A stretch of DNA of 64,000 nucleotides from Gluconobacter japonicus. Its GTDB lineage: Bacteria; Pseudomonadota; Alphaproteobacteria; Acetobacterales; Acetobacteraceae. The notes below the pieces were generated by a model. The model did no database searches. It was not told where the DNA came from and worked only from the letters and a program-made list of their open reading frames with translations. Location of the stretch: contig NZ_BEWO01000006.1 in NCBI RefSeq assembly GCF_002723975.1, positions 1 to 64,000 on the forward strand, written 5' to 3'. Both the position numbers and the translations under genes were made by a program. The first letter of the stretch is position 1. Every line of letters begins with the position of its first letter. This document shows positions 9,950-18,435 of the stretch, piece after piece.

Positions 9950-10630
9950 TTACTCTAGACCGGGATCAGCCTCAGGAGGGGGCAACGGTTGCCCGGAAGG
10001 CGGAGCCTGCGGCGCAGACGGCACAAGAGACTGTGCCCCACCGCTTGGAGGTGCGAGAGGAATGGGGGAATGCGTATCCGGAGCCAAAGGCACCGGCCCC
10101 CCTTCAGAGGACGGCGAGGAATGAGACTGATCATCCCCTCCTTCTTCCTCTGGTGCATTTGTGTCAGTGAGTTGCGGCGTTTTTATGGCCGGCAATGGGC
10201 CCGCATCCGGCGCAACCTTGTCTCCAGCGCAGGACACAACACGCACATCATACAGGGGGCTGCCATAAGTCGCGACAGACGGCTCATTCTGCAGCATCCA
10301 CCCATCGAACGGCGCACGCGCAGAATCTCCCGTGTCACGAAGATGCAAAAGAACACCCGCATCCGCCGGAAGCGTCTCAGGCCGACTGACACAGGCTTCA
10401 ACAGCCACGGAAAGCGTCCCGTAAGTCGCAGTCCCGCCGACCGGAACAGTCAACGTCTCGATATGTGCGTCCAGACGGTTCAGAACACGAATAACTGCCT
10501 GTGTACGACCCTGCCAAAGATCAGCCGGATACATTGCCGGAGGTGCAACCCCAACTGCAGCCTGAGCCCATGATGATGCGCCAACCATCAGAAGCACCAT
10601 ACCAACAGAAAAAGAACGCTTAACCATCAT
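9950..10630 (-). CDS. Secreted DUF2155-family protein with proline-rich tail
   Basis: A 226-residue periplasmic protein. A signal peptide ends near ASSWAQA. Residues about 45-140 match the DUF2155 pattern of alphaproteobacteria (ATYGTLSVAVEAC, WMLQNEPSV and SPLYDVRVVSC with a likely disulfide pair). The last 80 residues are Pro/Ser/Gly-rich and probably disordered. I chose ATG at 10630 because AAGGGA lies 8 bp upstream and the codon overlaps the previous stop as TGATG. A GTG one codon earlier is possible. It is third in an operon with mlaD. The function of DUF2155 is not established. Confidence 0.8.
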   Translation of the reverse strand: MMVKRSFSVGMVLLMVGASSWAQAAVGVAPPAMYPADLWQGRTQAVIRVLNRLDAHIETLTVPVGGTATYGTLSVAVEACVSRPETLPADAGVLLHLRDTGDSARAPFDGWMLQNEPSVATYGSPLYDVRVVSCAGDKVAPDAGPLPAIKTPQLTDTNAPEEEGGDDQSHSSPSSEGGPVPLAPDTHSPIPLAPPSGGAQSLVPSAPQAPPSGQPLPPPEADPGLE

Positions 10631-10851
10631 CACTCTTTTCCCTTGGCAGTCGGATCCACAAGATCTGCCAGCATCGCCGTAAAGGACCGACGCATCGCCT
10701 CAGGCGAAACGCCCATCAGAATTCCATCCTCAAATGCATCCTGAAGAGCCTGCCGAAGCTCGGAATCATTTTCCCGCAGCACGCGCACCTTCTCAACACA
10801 GGCCACCGGCTGCCCATCGTGATCCAGCCAAGGGAAATCAGCCGATGTCAC
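10630..10851 (-). CDS. Small conserved hypothetical protein in the mlaD operon
   Basis: A 73-residue, acidic, mostly helical soluble protein with no signal peptide or membrane segment and no family I recognise. It is coupled on both sides, with ATGA overlapping the mlaD stop and TGATG leading into the DUF2155 gene, so it is very likely translated. The segment ALQDAFEDGILMGVSPEAM could be an amphipathic helix. The position suggests an accessory role in the same envelope process, but nothing in the sequence shows it. Confidence 0.6.
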   Translation of the reverse strand: MTSADFPWLDHDGQPVACVEKVRVLRENDSELRQALQDAFEDGILMGVSPEAMRRSFTAMLADLVDPTAKGKE

Positions 10852-11396
10852 GGCTCGTCCGACAAGCTACCAGCAGGCTTCTGCGTTTGAGCAGCCTGCG
10901 TCTTCTGGGCCTTCTGAAGCGTATCCGTCACGGAGAAAATGAACTTGCTCAGAAGCTGTTCCAGACTAATGGACCCCTGCGTCTCCGTCAGAGCACCGCC
11001 AGCCTTGACCGTCGCATCAGCGCCCCCAGGAGACAGCGCAATATATTTGCCACCCAGAAGGCTATCAGACGTAACGATCGCAGCAGAATCCGTCGGCAGC
11101 TTTACATCCGGTGACAACGTGAACGTCACCTTCGCCTGAAAGGTCTTCGGATCAACCACTTCCGACGTCACATGCCCAACCGTAATACCCGCAAGACGGA
11201 CATCCGAACCGACATTCAGACCATCAATCTGGCTGAAAGACGCATGGACCTGGTAGCCCCCATCATTGCTCTGATGATGCCCCAGCATGGCCAGAACAAG
11301 CATTCCGGCCAGAAAAACCAGCACCAGCAGTCCGGCAAGCAGTTCCAGCCGGTCCTGACGAGCGGCAGGACGCGCTGTTCCCATGGCTGCGCTCAT
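10848..11396 (-). CDS. mlaD: MlaD-family lipid-transport protein
   Basis: A 182-residue periplasmic substrate-binding subunit of the Mla phospholipid transport system. One N-terminal membrane anchor (LLAGLLVLVFLAGMLVLAML) is followed by the MCE domain, with FSQIDGLNVGSDVRLAGITVG and SDSLLGGKYIALSPGG. The length is typical of MlaD. I chose ATG at 11396, which has GAAGGTG upstream. Longer in-frame starts lack a site. The partner ATPase and permease (MlaF, MlaE) are not in this window. The two following overlapping genes replace the mlaC/mlaB partners seen in enterobacteria. Confidence 0.9.
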   Translation of the reverse strand: MSAAMGTARPAARQDRLELLAGLLVLVFLAGMLVLAMLGHHQSNDGGYQVHASFSQIDGLNVGSDVRLAGITVGHVTSEVVDPKTFQAKVTFTLSPDVKLPTDSAAIVTSDSLLGGKYIALSPGGADATVKAGGALTETQGSISLEQLLSKFIFSVTDTLQKAQKTQAAQTQKPAGSLSDEP

Positions 11397-11590
11397 GACG
11401 TCACCTTCGAAAAAATCATTTTCCTGCACTAGCGGACTCCGTGGCGTCCGTCCAACCCTCCCTTGAGAAACAGAGATCATCCCCCTCTGAAAATGTTATC
11501 CCCCATATCCCCATGTTCCCACCCATTAACACGGCAAAATGGCTTGTTTTCCGGCTTCCGAGCCGCAGAGACGAAGCGTAGATTCGCAGC

Positions 11591-13105
11591 ATGACAGCCC
11601 GTCTTCACTGGACCGGCGTTCGGATGCGAACGCTTCGGGTCACGACCGATCCGGACGACAGCGCCACGCGCTCCGTCACCCTTCCGGCTGCCTGGGAGGA
11701 TGACGCCGCCCAGGCTCTGACCCAGATCACACAAAGTGGTGGGCCTCTCCGCCTTTCAACGGAGGCTGCACGCTGGGTTGATATGATTGACGCCTGCCCA
11801 CCACTCCCGGGCACACCAGCCAACACCCCATCACCGGGTCGCAGCCTGTCATGCCTTCTTCTTATGCGACAACTGGCTCCCAATATTGCCCTCTGGGAAC
11901 GCCATACCGACGAAATGCCCGGCTTTATCGTTCGCCTGTCCGGATTCGTGCAGGATGATGGCTTCGCGCCCGAACATTTTGTCGCCTGCCTCAAACTGGC
12001 CTGTGATTCCCTGCGTCGACTACACGCAACCACACGGATCGAACGCACCGGCGAACTTCCGCTGTTCGACCTGCCAGTCAATCCCTCAGAAGAATCCGCT
12101 GGCCTTCTTCTGCTCACGGATCTGGATGCCTGCCTGGCTTCCATGGGGCTGGATTATGACAGCGAAGACGGACGCAATGCCGCAAAGGCCATTGCCGCCC
12201 TTGCTACAAGCATAGCCCGCGCAGGCACAGACCTCCCCTTGCCCTCCATTCCGGAATGCAAGGCCCTTCCCGATCTTCGAGGACTGGCCGCACAAGCCTG
12301 CGCAACCCAGGAAGGGCGTCACCTGTCCCCGATTGAAACAGGATTTTCCGCTCCCGGCGCCGTAGATGCACTTCTTGGTGTGGAAGCCTGCGGACTGGCT
12401 CCTGTTTTCTCCCCACTACGGGATGACGGTCACCTCCGTGCATCAACCCTTGCGCGCCTCGCTCATCGCGGATTGACTCCGGAATCCGCTCTGGCTCTGG
12501 CTCTGGCTGGCGAAACCCCTTTGCCACCAACACGCCCGGAAGCTCACGCTGCGATGCACCGCTTTCTGGAAAAATCCGTCGATTTTCTGCCAGAACTACC
12601 CGAACCGGAACTTGCCAACCTCAGGGCAAAACTTGAGCGCGGCGTGCGTCGACCACTCCCCATGCGGCAGACAGGGTTTACACAAAGAACCGCCGTTGGC
12701 GGACACAATCTGTTCATGCGCACAAGTGAGTTTGAAGACGGCACCCTGGGAGAAATCAGCATTATCCCAACCCGCGAAAGCCCCATGGCCCGCGGCCTCA
12801 TGGACTGTTTGGGTCAGGCCGTCAGCATTGGCTTGCAATTCGGCGCCCCCCTTGAAGCTTTTGTGGAGCGATTCGCCTATACGCGCTTCGGTCCTGCCGG
12901 AACGGTCGAGGGCGATCCAGGTGCGGCTTACGCCTCATCCATGCTCGACTACGCCTTCCGCACATTGTCCGAAGCCTATCTCGGACAGCATATGCCTGAC
13001 GCTCCCCAGATTGAACCCAGCTCGGAAGATCCGTCTCCCATGCTGCCATTCGATCACTCTTCAGGCGATAGCCCACGCGGGCGACGGCTCAGACTGGTAA
13101 GTTGA
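11591..13105 (+). CDS. Ribonucleotide-reductase-like (NrdJ C-terminal) pseudoenzyme
   Basis: A 504-residue protein. Residues about 355-470 closely resemble the extreme C-terminal domain of alphaproteobacterial vitamin B12-dependent ribonucleotide reductase: a GFTQRTAVGGH-like start, MRTSEFEDGTLGEI, AVSIGLQFGAPLEAF, RFGPAGTVEGDPG and SMLDYAFR. Upstream, LTDLDACLASMGLDYDSEDG and GVEACGLAPVFSPLRDDG echo the reductase barrel but in eroded form. I see no active-site cysteine segment or finger-loop catalytic motif. It is therefore probably not a reductase. A regulatory or structural role is possible but unproven. It stands alone between the divergent mlaD operon and the FO operon. Confidence 0.7.
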   Translation: MTARLHWTGVRMRTLRVTTDPDDSATRSVTLPAAWEDDAAQALTQITQSGGPLRLSTEAARWVDMIDACPPLPGTPANTPSPGRSLSCLLLMRQLAPNIALWERHTDEMPGFIVRLSGFVQDDGFAPEHFVACLKLACDSLRRLHATTRIERTGELPLFDLPVNPSEESAGLLLLTDLDACLASMGLDYDSEDGRNAAKAIAALATSIARAGTDLPLPSIPECKALPDLRGLAAQACATQEGRHLSPIETGFSAPGAVDALLGVEACGLAPVFSPLRDDGHLRASTLARLAHRGLTPESALALALAGETPLPPTRPEAHAAMHRFLEKSVDFLPELPEPELANLRAKLERGVRRPLPMRQTGFTQRTAVGGHNLFMRTSEFEDGTLGEISIIPTRESPMARGLMDCLGQAVSIGLQFGAPLEAFVERFAYTRFGPAGTVEGDPGAAYASSMLDYAFRTLSEAYLGQHMPDAPQIEPSSEDPSPMLPFDHSSGDSPRGRRLRLVS

Positions 13106-13147
13106 TGAAGAAATGGCGTCTACAGGCCTTCGCGTGGCTGGAATACA

Positions 13148-13176
13148 TTGACAGCCCGCGGACTCGTCGGTAGCTA
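13148..13176 (+). promoter_or_regulatory. Candidate promoter of the FO operon
   Basis: A perfect -35 hexamer TTGACA (13148-13153) is followed after 17 bp by TAGCTA (13171-13176), a poor -10 match. It lies about 75 bp upstream of the first FO gene, in the only sizeable gap before the operon. Confidence 0.35.
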
Positions 13177-13251
13177 GCGCCTGCGTTGAGAAGGAATCCG
13201 GATATTTTGCCCGGATGAGAAGGACGCGCACAGGGTAAGGGATCAGACAGC

Positions 13252-13620
13252 GTGGCAGACGCCCCTTCCGATGAGAACGGTTCTTTCGATGAGCGCCTGA
13301 AGCGCGCAAGGAAGAAGCTTGACCCTCGGGCGGAAGAGTTTTCCACAAAGTCCACCGACGAAGACACATCAACTTATGCGTCTTTCGGTGTTGCGATCCG
13401 GGTTGGAACCGAGCTTGTTGCCGGTCTGGCGGTTGGAGTGGCGTTAGGTTACGCTCTTGACCGCTGGCTGGGTTACAGGGTCTTGTTCCTGCTGCTTTTT
13501 GCCCTGCTGGGTTTTGGTGCCGGCATGATGAATGTCTGGCGAGTGTTGAATGGGCCGGGCATGGTACCCGAGCCAAAAGATGACGGGAGAAGCCAGCGTG
13601 GCAGCCGGATCGACGATTGA
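13252..13620 (+). CDS. atpI: ATP synthase assembly protein AtpI/AtpZ
   Basis: A 122-residue protein with a charged N-terminus and two membrane helices (about 55-75 and 80-100; VGVALGYALDRWLGY is the usual family signature). AtpI helps assemble the c-ring and may carry Mg. The gene starts with GTG at 13252, with TAAGGG upstream, and is first in the FO operon. Its end overlaps the start of atpB. Confidence 0.85.
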   Translation: MADAPSDENGSFDERLKRARKKLDPRAEEFSTKSTDEDTSTYASFGVAIRVGTELVAGLAVGVALGYALDRWLGYRVLFLLLFALLGFGAGMMNVWRVLNGPGMVPEPKDDGRSQRGSRIDD

Positions 13621-14347
13621 CGCGCTCGGACAGTTCGAGCTCCATCCGGTTCTCGGATCTCTGGGCGAAGCTTTGCGGTTCTCACAGTCTCCACTGTTCA
13701 TGCTGATCGCCGTTGTGCTGGTGCTTGCATTCCTCTTCATCGGAATGCGTCCGGCCTCCGTCGTTCCCGGTCGTCTCCAGGCCGCAGCCGAAATCGGCTA
13801 TGACTTCATTCACGACCTCGCCATCGGCACAATGGGCGAAGAGGGCGCAGCTTTCTTCCCATTCGTGTTCGCTCTGTTCTTCTTCATTCTGGCCGGTAAC
13901 TACCTCGGCCTTCTCCCCTTCTCCTTTACCTACACGAGCCATATCGCAGTCACACTTGCGCTGGCCGTCACGGTATTCCTGATCTCGATCCTGGCTTCCC
14001 TGCGCTTTCAGGGTCTGGGCTTTTTCAAGCACTTCATGCCGGCCGGCGCCCCTGTATGGCTGTCACCGCTGCTTGTGCCGATCGAGATCCTGTCTTTTCT
14101 TTCTCGCCCCGTCAGCCTGTCGATCCGTCTGTTCGCCAATATGGTGGCCGGTCACGTTCTGCTCGAGGTGTTTGCCGGCTTCACAATCATGCTCGCCGGT
14201 CTGGGCTTCTTCGGTCATATTCTGGCCGTTGCCCCGATCGCGATCAACATTGCGCTGACGGCTCTGGAATTGCTGGTGGGTGTGCTTCAGGCATACGTTT
14301 TCGCCATCCTCACCTGCATCTATCTGCGCGAGGCCGTCGCTCACTGA
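13598..14347 (+). CDS. atpB: ATP synthase FO subunit a
   Basis: The proton-channel subunit, about 249 residues with five or six membrane helices. SLSIRLFANMVAGH contains the essential arginine and IALTALELLVGVLQAYVFAILTCIYLREA is the conserved last helix pair. I prefer GTG at 13598, because GGGAGA lies 8 bp upstream and the product begins directly with the family N-terminus. ATG at 13580 is an alternative and would overlap atpI more. Together with the c, b' and b subunits it forms the membrane rotor-stator. Confidence 0.95.
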   Translation: MAAGSTIDALGQFELHPVLGSLGEALRFSQSPLFMLIAVVLVLAFLFIGMRPASVVPGRLQAAAEIGYDFIHDLAIGTMGEEGAAFFPFVFALFFFILAGNYLGLLPFSFTYTSHIAVTLALAVTVFLISILASLRFQGLGFFKHFMPAGAPVWLSPLLVPIEILSFLSRPVSLSIRLFANMVAGHVLLEVFAGFTIMLAGLGFFGHILAVAPIAINIALTALELLVGVLQAYVFAILTCIYLREAVAH

Positions 14348-14393
14348 GCGCGGTTTGGCACAACCCCTGTATCGACCCTAAAGGAACCTGACC

Positions 14394-14618
14394 ATGGACG
14401 TTCTAGCCGCTCGTGAAATCGGCGCCGGTATCGCAGTAATCGCCCTCGCAGGCGTCGGCATCGGCCTCGGCAACATCTTCTCGACGCTTGTGAGCTCCAT
14501 TGCTCGCAACCCGGCTTCCCGCCCGCACGTTTTCGGCCTCGGCATGCTCGGCTTCGCTCTGACGGAAGCTGTTGCTCTGTTCGCGCTGCTGATCGCCTTC
14601 CTGATCCTGTTCGCCTGA
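14394..14618 (+). CDS. atpE: ATP synthase FO subunit c
   Basis: A 74-residue hairpin of two membrane helices joined by the polar loop containing Arg38-Asn-Pro. Glu58 in [10 protein letters not shown] is the ion-carrying carboxylate. The residues around it do not show the Na+-binding Gln/Ser pattern, so it should carry protons. The start has AAGGA upstream, and the strong codon bias fits high expression of the c-ring. Confidence 0.96.
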   Translation: MDVLAAREIGAGIAVIALAGVGIGLGNIFSTLVSSIARNPASRPHVFGLGMLGFALTEAVALFALLIAFLILFA

Positions 14619-14626
14619 GGTCGAAC

Positions 14627-15187
14627 ATGCACCGCACGCCACGTCTTTTCCTGTTCGCCGCTCCGCTGGCGGCTGTGCCGGGCCGAGCTGTGGCTGCGGG
14701 CATGCCCCAGCTGAACGTCCATGATCCGCTGCTGATCGGACAGGTCGTCTGGGGAGCCGTCATTTTTGCCGGCTTCTACATTGTCCTCAGCCGCTCCGCT
14801 CTGCCGCGGATCGAGCGCGTGCTGTCCAACCGACGCACCCGCATCCAGAATGATCTCGATATTGCCCGCCGTGCGAAAGCAGAGTCTGACCGCGCAAGCG
14901 CCGAACTTCTGAGCACCCGCCATGAAGCGGCCGCACAGGCCCGGGCCAATGTAGAGCGCATCCAGAACGAGGCTCGCCTCAGCGCCGAAGCGCACGCACG
15001 GGAAACCGCCAAGCGTCTCGAAGCTGACGTCGCGAACGCCGAAGCACGGATCGCCCAGTCCCGCGAACAGGCTTTGTCCAGCCTGCCAGCAATCGCTACC
15101 GGTACCGCCCAGAACCTCGTTTCCCGCCTGATCGGGGACCAGGACGAGCAGACTATCGCCAGCGCCGTCAAACGCGTCAGCGCTTAA
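14627..15187 (+). CDS. atpG: ATP synthase FO subunit b'
   Basis: A 186-residue peripheral-stalk subunit. One membrane helix near residues 40-60 is followed by a long charged coiled coil rich in Ala, Arg and Glu. The first 25 residues look like a cleavable leader, and an internal ATG at MPQLNVHDP would remove them. It lies directly before the b gene. The b'/b gene pair is typical of alphaproteobacteria and phototrophs. The gene is named atpG, atpX or atpF2 by different authors. Confidence 0.88.
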   Translation: MHRTPRLFLFAAPLAAVPGRAVAAGMPQLNVHDPLLIGQVVWGAVIFAGFYIVLSRSALPRIERVLSNRRTRIQNDLDIARRAKAESDRASAELLSTRHEAAAQARANVERIQNEARLSAEAHARETAKRLEADVANAEARIAQSREQALSSLPAIATGTAQNLVSRLIGDQDEQTIASAVKRVSA

Positions 15188-15197
15188 GGAGACGACG

Positions 15198-15698
15198 ATG
15201 TTCCACGAACCCCGTTTCTGGACCGCCCTGGCTTTTGTCCTGTTCTTTGTGATCTTTGGTCGCAAGCTCTGGACCGTGATCACCAGTCATCTTGATGCCC
15301 GCGCCGAGGGCGTCCGTCGTGATCTTGACGAAGCAGCACGCCTTCGTCGTGAAGCCGAACAGATGCTGGAAGATGCCACCCGCGAACGCGAGAAGACGCT
15401 TGCTGAAACGCAGGCCATGATCGCCCGCTCCGAGACGGAAGCAGCTGCTCTTGCAGAACGCGCCCGTCACGAAGCAGAAGCAGCAGCAGCTCGTTACGAG
15501 AAGATGGCTCACGATCGCATTGAAGCCGCCGAACGCGCTGCCATCCGCGAAGTTCAGGAACGTGCGACAGCAATCGCAATTTCCGCAGCACGTGACGTTG
15601 TGGCTTCCCGTCTTTCCGAAAGCCCGGACGTTGCTGCCCAGTTGATTGAGCAGAGCATTCAGAACCTTCCGGAAGCTCTCCGCCGTTCCGCGGCCTGA
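15198..15698 (+). CDS. atpF: ATP synthase FO subunit b
   Basis: A 166-residue protein with an N-terminal membrane helix (FWTALAFVLFFVIFGRKLW) and a long alpha-helical stalk that dimerises with b' and holds F1 against rotation. It is the last FO gene; the F1 genes (atpHAGDC) are not nearby. The split FO and F1 operons are normal for alphaproteobacteria. The spacing to the following glycosyltransferase gene is only 4 bp, so they may be co-transcribed. Confidence 0.93.
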   Translation: MFHEPRFWTALAFVLFFVIFGRKLWTVITSHLDARAEGVRRDLDEAARLRREAEQMLEDATREREKTLAETQAMIARSETEAAALAERARHEAEAAAARYEKMAHDRIEAAERAAIREVQERATAIAISAARDVVASRLSESPDVAAQLIEQSIQNLPEALRRSAA

Positions 15699-15702
15699 GC
15701 CT

Positions 15703-16455
15703 ATGACTGCCCTCCGCCCATCGCAGGCCTCCGTGACTCTTTCGATTGTCATGGCGGTATTGAACGAGGCGGAAAATATACTCCCGGTGTGTCAGGAACT
15801 CGCAGGAGTTCTTGACCGCCTTCCGGAAAATACTGAAATTGTTGTCGTTGACGATGGCAGCACAGACGCCACCGTCCAGAAGCTTCTCGAAGCCCGGCAA
15901 CAGTATCTTCCCAATATCAGAATCATCAGCCACCCACGGCGCCTTGGAAAATCCGCAGCCCTAAGAACAGGCGCAACCGCGGCCCATGGGGAATGGATGG
16001 CCACCATCGATGGTGATGGGCAGGACGATCCGTCTTCCATCATCCGGATGCTGGAACTTGCCCGCACAGCCAACACTCAACCTCCGCTCGTTGTCGGAGT
16101 GCGCCGCAAGCGGAATGACAGACTGTCGCGCCGCGTCGCCACAAAACTGGCAAACGGCCTGCGCCGCAGACTTCTGAACGATGGCTGTCCGGATACCGGT
16201 GCGCCCCTCAAGCTTTTTTCCCGCGAGATGTTTCTGCGTATTCCGCAGTTCGAGGGTGTCCATCGTTTCCTGCCAGCCCTGCTCGGGCATTACGGTGCAC
16301 CGCTGATCTGCCATGAAGTCCAGCATCGTGCGCGACTGCACGGTTCTTCCAAATACACCAACTTCAATCGGGCTCTTGTTGGCATCCGCGATCTGTTGGG
16401 TGTCATGTGGCTACAGAACCGTACTCACCTGCCCGATCATCTGACCGAACACTGA
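15703..16455 (+). CDS. GT2 polyprenyl-phosphate glycosyltransferase (DPM1/ArnC-like)
   Basis: A 250-residue GT-A enzyme with SIVMAVLNEAENI, VVVDDGSTDATV, DGDGQDDPS (metal and nucleotide sugar) and LHGSSKYTNFNRA, all typical of dolichyl-phosphate mannose synthase-like enzymes that put a sugar on undecaprenyl phosphate. There are no C-terminal membrane helices. The ATG at 15703 follows the atpF stop by 4 bp; a longer start would overlap atpF. The next gene is an ArnT-like transferase that would use the lipid-linked sugar, so the two probably form a lipid A or envelope modification pair. Confidence 0.85.
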   Translation: MTALRPSQASVTLSIVMAVLNEAENILPVCQELAGVLDRLPENTEIVVVDDGSTDATVQKLLEARQQYLPNIRIISHPRRLGKSAALRTGATAAHGEWMATIDGDGQDDPSSIIRMLELARTANTQPPLVVGVRRKRNDRLSRRVATKLANGLRRRLLNDGCPDTGAPLKLFSREMFLRIPQFEGVHRFLPALLGHYGAPLICHEVQHRARLHGSSKYTNFNRALVGIRDLLGVMWLQNRTHLPDHLTEH

Positions 16456-16531
16456 TCCATCCACGATAGGGGATGGCCTTTGGGCCCGTCTCCGTCCACC
16501 ATTCCGTGATGGACCGGAACGGAGCCTCACC

Positions 16532-18184
16532 ATGAAATTGACATTCCGGCACTATGCCCTCCTTGGGCTGGTCACCTTCCTGCTCGCTCTGTCAGGACGC
16601 ATGACGCTTCCTCCGCTTGACCGCGACGAGCCGAGATACATGGAAGCCTCGGAGCAAATGCTGACCTCCGGCAATTTCGTGGATGTCCGTTTTCAGGATA
16701 AACCCCGCTACCTTCAGCCGGCCGGCATCTACTGGCTTGAAGCCTCTTCAGCACAAATCGCCAAGACATTTCTGGACCCAGGCGTTCTCAGAAAAACCTG
16801 GCCCTACCGTGTTCCAAGCCTTCTCGCAGCCACACTCATTGTTCCACTCACTGCCTGGATGGGAACAGTCCTGTTTGGCTCAACTACGGGCCTGATGGCT
16901 GCTGGCCTACTGATGGTCTCGACGCTTTTCGTCGCCGAGAGCCATATGGCGACGATCGACACTGTCCTGCTGCTCGATGTGCTGTGCTTTGAAGCAATGC
17001 TTCTAAGGGCCTTCACCGATCGCCAGAAAAATATCCCCACTCCGATTCCGGTCGCCTGCGGTTACTGGTTGGCTCTGGGCATTGGACTCATGCTCAAAGG
17101 ACCAGTCGTTCTCATTCCCGGTTTCGGCACCCCTCTCGCGCTCTGGGCCGTGGAACGGAACAAGACATGGTGGTCCCGCCTCCGCCCCCACTGGGGCTGG
17201 CTCCTCATGCTCGCCGTGGTCGTTCCCTGGTGCATCGCAATTGACGTCGTCAGCCATGGTGAATTCTTCTCACGCGCCATCGGCCGAAACTTTCTGGGCA
17301 AAGTCGCGCACGGTCAGGAAGCACACGGACTTCCTCCCGGCTTTCACCTCCTGGTGTTTGCACTGGCATTCTGGCCCGGATCGCTCTTCGCAGCTCTGGC
17401 CCTGCCCGCCATCTGGAAAAACAGAAAACTTCCACAGGTCCGCTTCCTGCTAAGCTGGATCATTCCCCACTGGATCGTGTTCGAGCTTATCGCAACCAAG
17501 CTGCCGCACTATGTCCTCCCCACCTATCCAGCCATTGCCATTCTGACCGCAGCATCCCTAACAGTCTGGTCCGTGCCCACGCTATCTCGATTGGGTAAGG
17601 CCGCTTTAGGACTATACGGCACACTCTGGGCTATGATCGGAATAGCCTTCTGCGTTGCCGGAACAATCCTGCTTTACAAGATGGAACACGTCTTTTCTCT
17701 GCGCGAAGGCCTAGCTCTCTGTGGCACACTCCCTTTAATGGGAGCCGCAATTTTTCTGCTGCTGCGCCAGCATCGGCAACAGGCCGCCTTCTGTGCAATG
17801 GGCGCTGCAGTCATTGCACAGGCAGGTCTTTTCCTGGCTGTCATCCCCAACCTGCAGACAATCCGTCTGGCCCCACGGGTAGCCGCCCTTTTCGAAGACG
17901 TGAAACCCTGTGACCAAAGTGTGCTGGTTTCCACGTCTTACTCCGAGCCAAGTCTGGTTTTTCTTGCAGGCGAACAGACCCAGCTACTCGGCCCTGAAGC
18001 AGCCGCTCTTTACTTGCAAAAAAATCCAAAATGCACCCTCGCGCTTGTTGATCGAAAAGACGAGACTATTTTCAAAAATGCGCTGGGAAAAACCGGAATG
18101 AGCGTCGTCGAATATGGGCGCGTCAAAGGCCTGAACTACTCAAACGGCCATCACCTCGATCTGGGCCTCTTCGCCCCGGATTAA
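16532..18184 (+). CDS. ArnT-like inner-membrane glycosyltransferase
   Basis: A 550-residue GT39/GT83 (GT-C) protein with about eleven membrane helices. The first periplasmic loop has the catalytic acidic motif LDRDEPRYMEAS and, further on, FQDKPRYLQPAGIYWLE, as in 4-amino-4-deoxy-L-arabinose transferases of lipid A and protein mannosyltransferases. A C-terminal soluble domain is present. It has its own CGGAG site before the ATG and follows the GT2 donor synthase by 76 bp. Which sugar and acceptor it uses cannot be told from sequence. It is the last gene before the mobile element. Confidence 0.85.
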   Translation: MKLTFRHYALLGLVTFLLALSGRMTLPPLDRDEPRYMEASEQMLTSGNFVDVRFQDKPRYLQPAGIYWLEASSAQIAKTFLDPGVLRKTWPYRVPSLLAATLIVPLTAWMGTVLFGSTTGLMAAGLLMVSTLFVAESHMATIDTVLLLDVLCFEAMLLRAFTDRQKNIPTPIPVACGYWLALGIGLMLKGPVVLIPGFGTPLALWAVERNKTWWSRLRPHWGWLLMLAVVVPWCIAIDVVSHGEFFSRAIGRNFLGKVAHGQEAHGLPPGFHLLVFALAFWPGSLFAALALPAIWKNRKLPQVRFLLSWIIPHWIVFELIATKLPHYVLPTYPAIAILTAASLTVWSVPTLSRLGKAALGLYGTLWAMIGIAFCVAGTILLYKMEHVFSLREGLALCGTLPLMGAAIFLLLRQHRQQAAFCAMGAAVIAQAGLFLAVIPNLQTIRLAPRVAALFEDVKPCDQSVLVSTSYSEPSLVFLAGEQTQLLGPEAAALYLQKNPKCTLALVDRKDETIFKNALGKTGMSVVEYGRVKGLNYSNGHHLDLGLFAPD

Positions 18185-18239
18185 CCTACACAAGTATACC
18201 CGCACCAAGTGCACAAACATCCCGCCGTTAAAGAAAACA

Positions 18240-18256
18240 CCATGGTGGAGCTGAGG
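18240..18256 (+). repeat. attL core repeat (17 bp)
   Basis: CCATGGTGGAGCTGAGG is identical to 31566-31582, where it covers the last 14 bases of tRNA-Ala including the encoded CCA. Here it stands 56 bp after the ArnT-like gene with no tRNA body beside it, which is the signature of a site-specific insertion. Confidence 0.9.
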
Positions 18257-18376
18257 TCCACCAAATCTATGTGTCTGGGCGTCTCTGGCACCACCATTAA
18301 GTCAATGTTTTCATAGGAATAATTTTCAGAACTATCCCATGACGTCCCTAGAAGTCTCCCATGATGCCATTTTTTA

Positions 18377-18411
18377 ACATGGGTTGGAACGTGGGTTTTC
18401 TATCATGGGTC
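18377..18411 (+). repeat. Integrase arm-type repeats, left
   Basis: Three direct copies of a 9-mer, ACATGGGTT (18377), ACGTGGGTT (18389) and TCATGGGTC (18403), lie between attL and the integrase start. The same motif recurs just inside attR. Their place and mutual spacing of 12-14 bp fit arm-binding sites of a tyrosine integrase, but this is inferred from position only. Confidence 0.5.
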
Positions 18412-18435
18412 GGATTTTCTAGGGTAGAATGGTGC

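Noticed and set aside
18240-18260. Second tRNA at the left end of the element
   Set aside because: Only the 3' 14 bases of tRNA-Ala are present; no D, anticodon or T arm.
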